A DNA stretch of 9,045 nucleotides from positions 1-9,045 of the forward strand of contig VBOC01000073.1 in NCBI GenBank assembly GCA_005877655.1. Direction: 5' to 3'. The notes under the pieces are model-generated. The model searched no databases and had not been told where the DNA came from. It saw only the letters and a program-made list of their open reading frames with translations. Each line of letters starts with the position of its first letter. Position 1 is the first letter of the stretch. Of this stretch, positions 7,436 through 9,045 are shown piece by piece. The position numbers and the translations under genes were made by a program. The DNA comes from Ignavibacteria bacterium (lineage in GTDB: Bacteria; Bacteroidota; Ignavibacteria; UBA10030; SZUA-254).

Positions 7436-7472
7436 CTCTGCGGGATCACCCGGCCCGCAGAGTGCGCTTTTT
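7436..7472 (+). terminator. Rho-independent terminator after the Cys-rich protein gene
   Basis: A perfect 9-bp stem, CTCTGCGGG (7436-7444) with CCCGCAGAG (7454-7462), encloses a 9-nt loop and is followed after five bases by TTTTT (7468-7472). It lies 27 nt past the stop at 7406-7408 and is the only strong terminator I see in the window, so it probably ends the transcript carrying the lipase and Cys-rich genes. Confidence 0.88.
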
Positions 7473-7501
7473 CTCCGAGACTCACGTTCCGCATCGAGAA
7501 G

Positions 7502-9045
7502 ATGATGGACTTACAGTTGATTCGACCGTTGTTTCCCGCAACGCTCGCAGTGGCGCCGGCCCTCTTGATGGCGCCTCAACGCACCCAGGCGCAGGAAGTC
7601 TCACCGCCCATTCTCGTTGCACCTTATAACAATACCGACGTTACCGATAAATTTGTCGTTTGGTCGTGGTTTATGCAGCCGAAAGCATCAACGGGTGAAG
7701 AAGTAGTTTGTAACCTGAAGGTCGTCGAGATTCTGAAGGACCAAACGGCGGAAGAAGCACTCCGGAACAACCCCCTCGTCCTCGAAAAGACGGACCTCCG
7801 CTCTTCCTCCTGGCAGGCAAATCTGGGCTCGCGGAGTTTCATCGCCGGCCATCGCTACGCGTGGCGGATAAGCGCGCGCGTCGGCCCCAAAGTTATCAGT
7901 GAAAGCGAGATATGGACATTTGTCTATGCCGAGCCGCTCGCGGCGGACACCGCGTATGTGCCCCCACCCGGGAAAATTGAACCGTCTCCTCCGCAGAACC
8001 AACCCGAGGCGAATCCGGGGCAGCAGCCTCCATCGGGACAAGCGGGCATCAAATTCTCCAGCAATCTCCGGTCGACCGCCGAGACTTCAAATCTTCCCGG
8101 AGAATTATCCCAGGCGCCCGCGGATTTTTTCCGCGTTCAGGTCGATCCCACGGTCAACATCAACGGTGCCCCCCTCGAGCTCAGTTTTCTGGTAACGACA
8201 GAGAAAAATAGTTCACAATCGACACTCAATCGCGGGACGTTCGGGTACGAGCGAAAGCTCGGGGGCTTGCAGTTTGATCTTCGCCAGCGTGTTGGGGAGA
8301 AGGTAGGAGCGCTCAGGCAAACGAAACTGGATGTCATGCGCGATTCGCTCAGGGCGTTTCAATCGGACACGGTGGAATTCAACCGCCAGATTGAAGAGCT
8401 GAAAGCGTTGGAGAACGCCGATCCTGTGGAGGGCCTTAAGAAGTTGGACAAGCTGGGGGTTTCGCCGGGAACGGACCGTTTTTTTCTCGATATCCCCACG
8501 TTCGGTTTTGGGGCTGTCGCCCCGCGCTTTACAGATCTTTCCATGAACGCCGTAACGCTCAGCGGCGGCTTCATTGAGTATAATCCCGGAAATCTTTATG
8601 TAGCGGCCGCTCTCGGCAAGAGTGACCGGCAGATCGATCTCTCCGGCATCTCCTTACCCTCGCTCGGCGGAGTCGATCAATCCGATCATCCGACCTTTTT
8701 CAAAAACATCTACGGAGCACGCGTCGGCTACGGCAGAAAAGAGGGTAGCAACCTCATTCTATCGGCATTGTATTCTCTCGACGACGGGGACTCCCGGATC
8801 CTGGAACATTTTCTCGACAGCTCCGGCTCGCATTTCGCACCGCAGGAAAACTTTCTGCTCGGTCTCGCCGGGCAGGAACTCCTGGATGAAATCGGCCTCT
8901 CCTTGAACGCCGATCTCAACCTTTCACTTTTCACCGAGCCGCTCGCCGGCGGAGTTCCCCGGGAATCAAGGCTCAAGGCACTGGCCACAAGGGTGTTTGG
9001 CGGAAACAATACCCGGGAAGCCTCAATTGGTGATATCGCGTACTC
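7502..9045 (+). CDS. Exported Ig-like / coiled-coil / barrel-like envelope protein, 3' end outside the window
   Basis: The frame opened by ATG 7502 (or the adjacent ATG 7505) has no stop to the window end, giving 514 residues and counting. No in-frame start lies between the last upstream stop (7418-7420) and 7502. There is no clear Shine-Dalgarno. Residues 1-30 look like a signal peptide, somewhat proline-rich, ending TQA. Residues about 36-140 form an Ig/FN3-like domain (PPILVAPYNN..., VVWSWF, YAWRISA, EIWTFVY) of a kind I associate with FCB-group surface proteins. A proline/glutamine-rich linker spans about 153-182, and a charged probable coiled coil spans about 275-319 (DSLRAFQ, RQIEELKALE). 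From about 322 onward, short amphipathic strands with Gly and aromatic residues (GGFIEYNPGNLYVAAALGK, IYGARVGYGRK, NLILSALYSL) resemble an outer-membrane barrel. The likely location is the outer membrane, with the Ig domain periplasmic or exposed. It could instead be a large secreted repeat protein. The start of its transcription is unclear because the terminator ends only 29 nt upstream. Confidence 0.82.
   Translation, partial: MMDLQLIRPLFPATLAVAPALLMAPQRTQAQEVSPPILVAPYNNTDVTDKFVVWSWFMQPKASTGEEVVCNLKVVEILKDQTAEEALRNNPLVLEKTDLRSSSWQANLGSRSFIAGHRYAWRISARVGPKVISESEIWTFVYAEPLAADTAYVPPPGKIEPSPPQNQPEANPGQQPPSGQAGIKFSSNLRSTAETSNLPGELSQAPADFFRVQVDPTVNINGAPLELSFLVTTEKNSSQSTLNRGTFGYERKLGGLQFDLRQRVGEKVGALRQTKLDVMRDSLRAFQSDTVEFNRQIEELKALENADPVEGLKKLDKLGVSPGTDRFFLDIPTFGFGAVAPRFTDLSMNAVTLSGGFIEYNPGNLYVAAALGKSDRQIDLSGISLPSLGGVDQSDHPTFFKNIYGARVGYGRKEGSNLILSALYSLDDGDSRILEHFLDSSGSHFAPQENFLLGLAGQELLDEIGLSLNADLNLSLFTEPLAGGVPRESRLKALATRVFGGNNTREASIGDIAY

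Noticed and set aside
7201..7629. Open frame on the + strand overlapping the Cys-rich tail and running through the terminator
   Set aside because: Its product is Arg/His-rich and low in structure, it overlaps the signal-peptide protein in another frame, and it crosses the terminator and the start of the envelope gene.
1..9045. CRISPR arrays, tRNA or rRNA genes, insertion sequences, attachment sites
   Set aside because: I saw no regularly spaced repeats, no cloverleaf-like or rRNA-like stretches, no transposase or integrase motifs, and no terminal inverted repeats.

Overview
This is bacterial DNA of moderate GC content, and every supported gene lies on the + strand. The gene styles suggest the FCB group, with an Ignavibacteria/Chlorobi-like lineage my best guess: a very large propeller/Y_Y_Y sensor kinase paired with a NarL-type regulator, a kinase-type TolB-like propeller, and a secreted Ig-like/barrel-like envelope protein. 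Acidobacteria carry similar kinase propellers, so the placement is an inference from gene style and not from any marker gene.

Layout: (1) 2-421 is the C-terminal end of a TolB/WD40-like propeller protein, probably the sensor half of a Ser/Thr kinase. (2) 513-4691 is a signalling block: a 1005-residue periplasmic-propeller histidine kinase, a NarL/FixJ response regulator overlapping it by ATGA, and a stand-alone receiver domain. (3) 4776-7408 holds two exported proteins, each with a good Shine-Dalgarno sequence: a class 3 lipase with a ricin-like C-terminal domain, and a small protein ending in a Cys/Gly-rich, charge-free tail. (4) A strong rho-independent terminator lies at 7436-7472. (5) From 7502 to the window end an open, unfinished frame encodes an exported protein with an Ig-like domain, a proline-rich linker, a coiled coil and a barrel-like region.

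I see no convincing terminator between 513 and 7408, so the sensor system, lipase and Cys-rich protein could be read as one transcript ending at 7436-7472. An internal promoter before the Cys-rich gene is possible. One reading is that an extracellular or periplasmic cue is sensed by the kinase and passed to the two receiver proteins, with the secreted lipase and Cys-rich protein as neighbouring outputs. That link rests on gene order only.

The most interesting item is the protein at 6749-7408. Its layout (signal peptide, charged middle, C-terminal Cys-rich hydrophobic core without charges) resembles halocin C8-type antimicrobial precursors. Second is a run of four decayed 22-nt tandem repeats at the 3' end of the response regulator gene, which supplies an unusual C-terminal tail.
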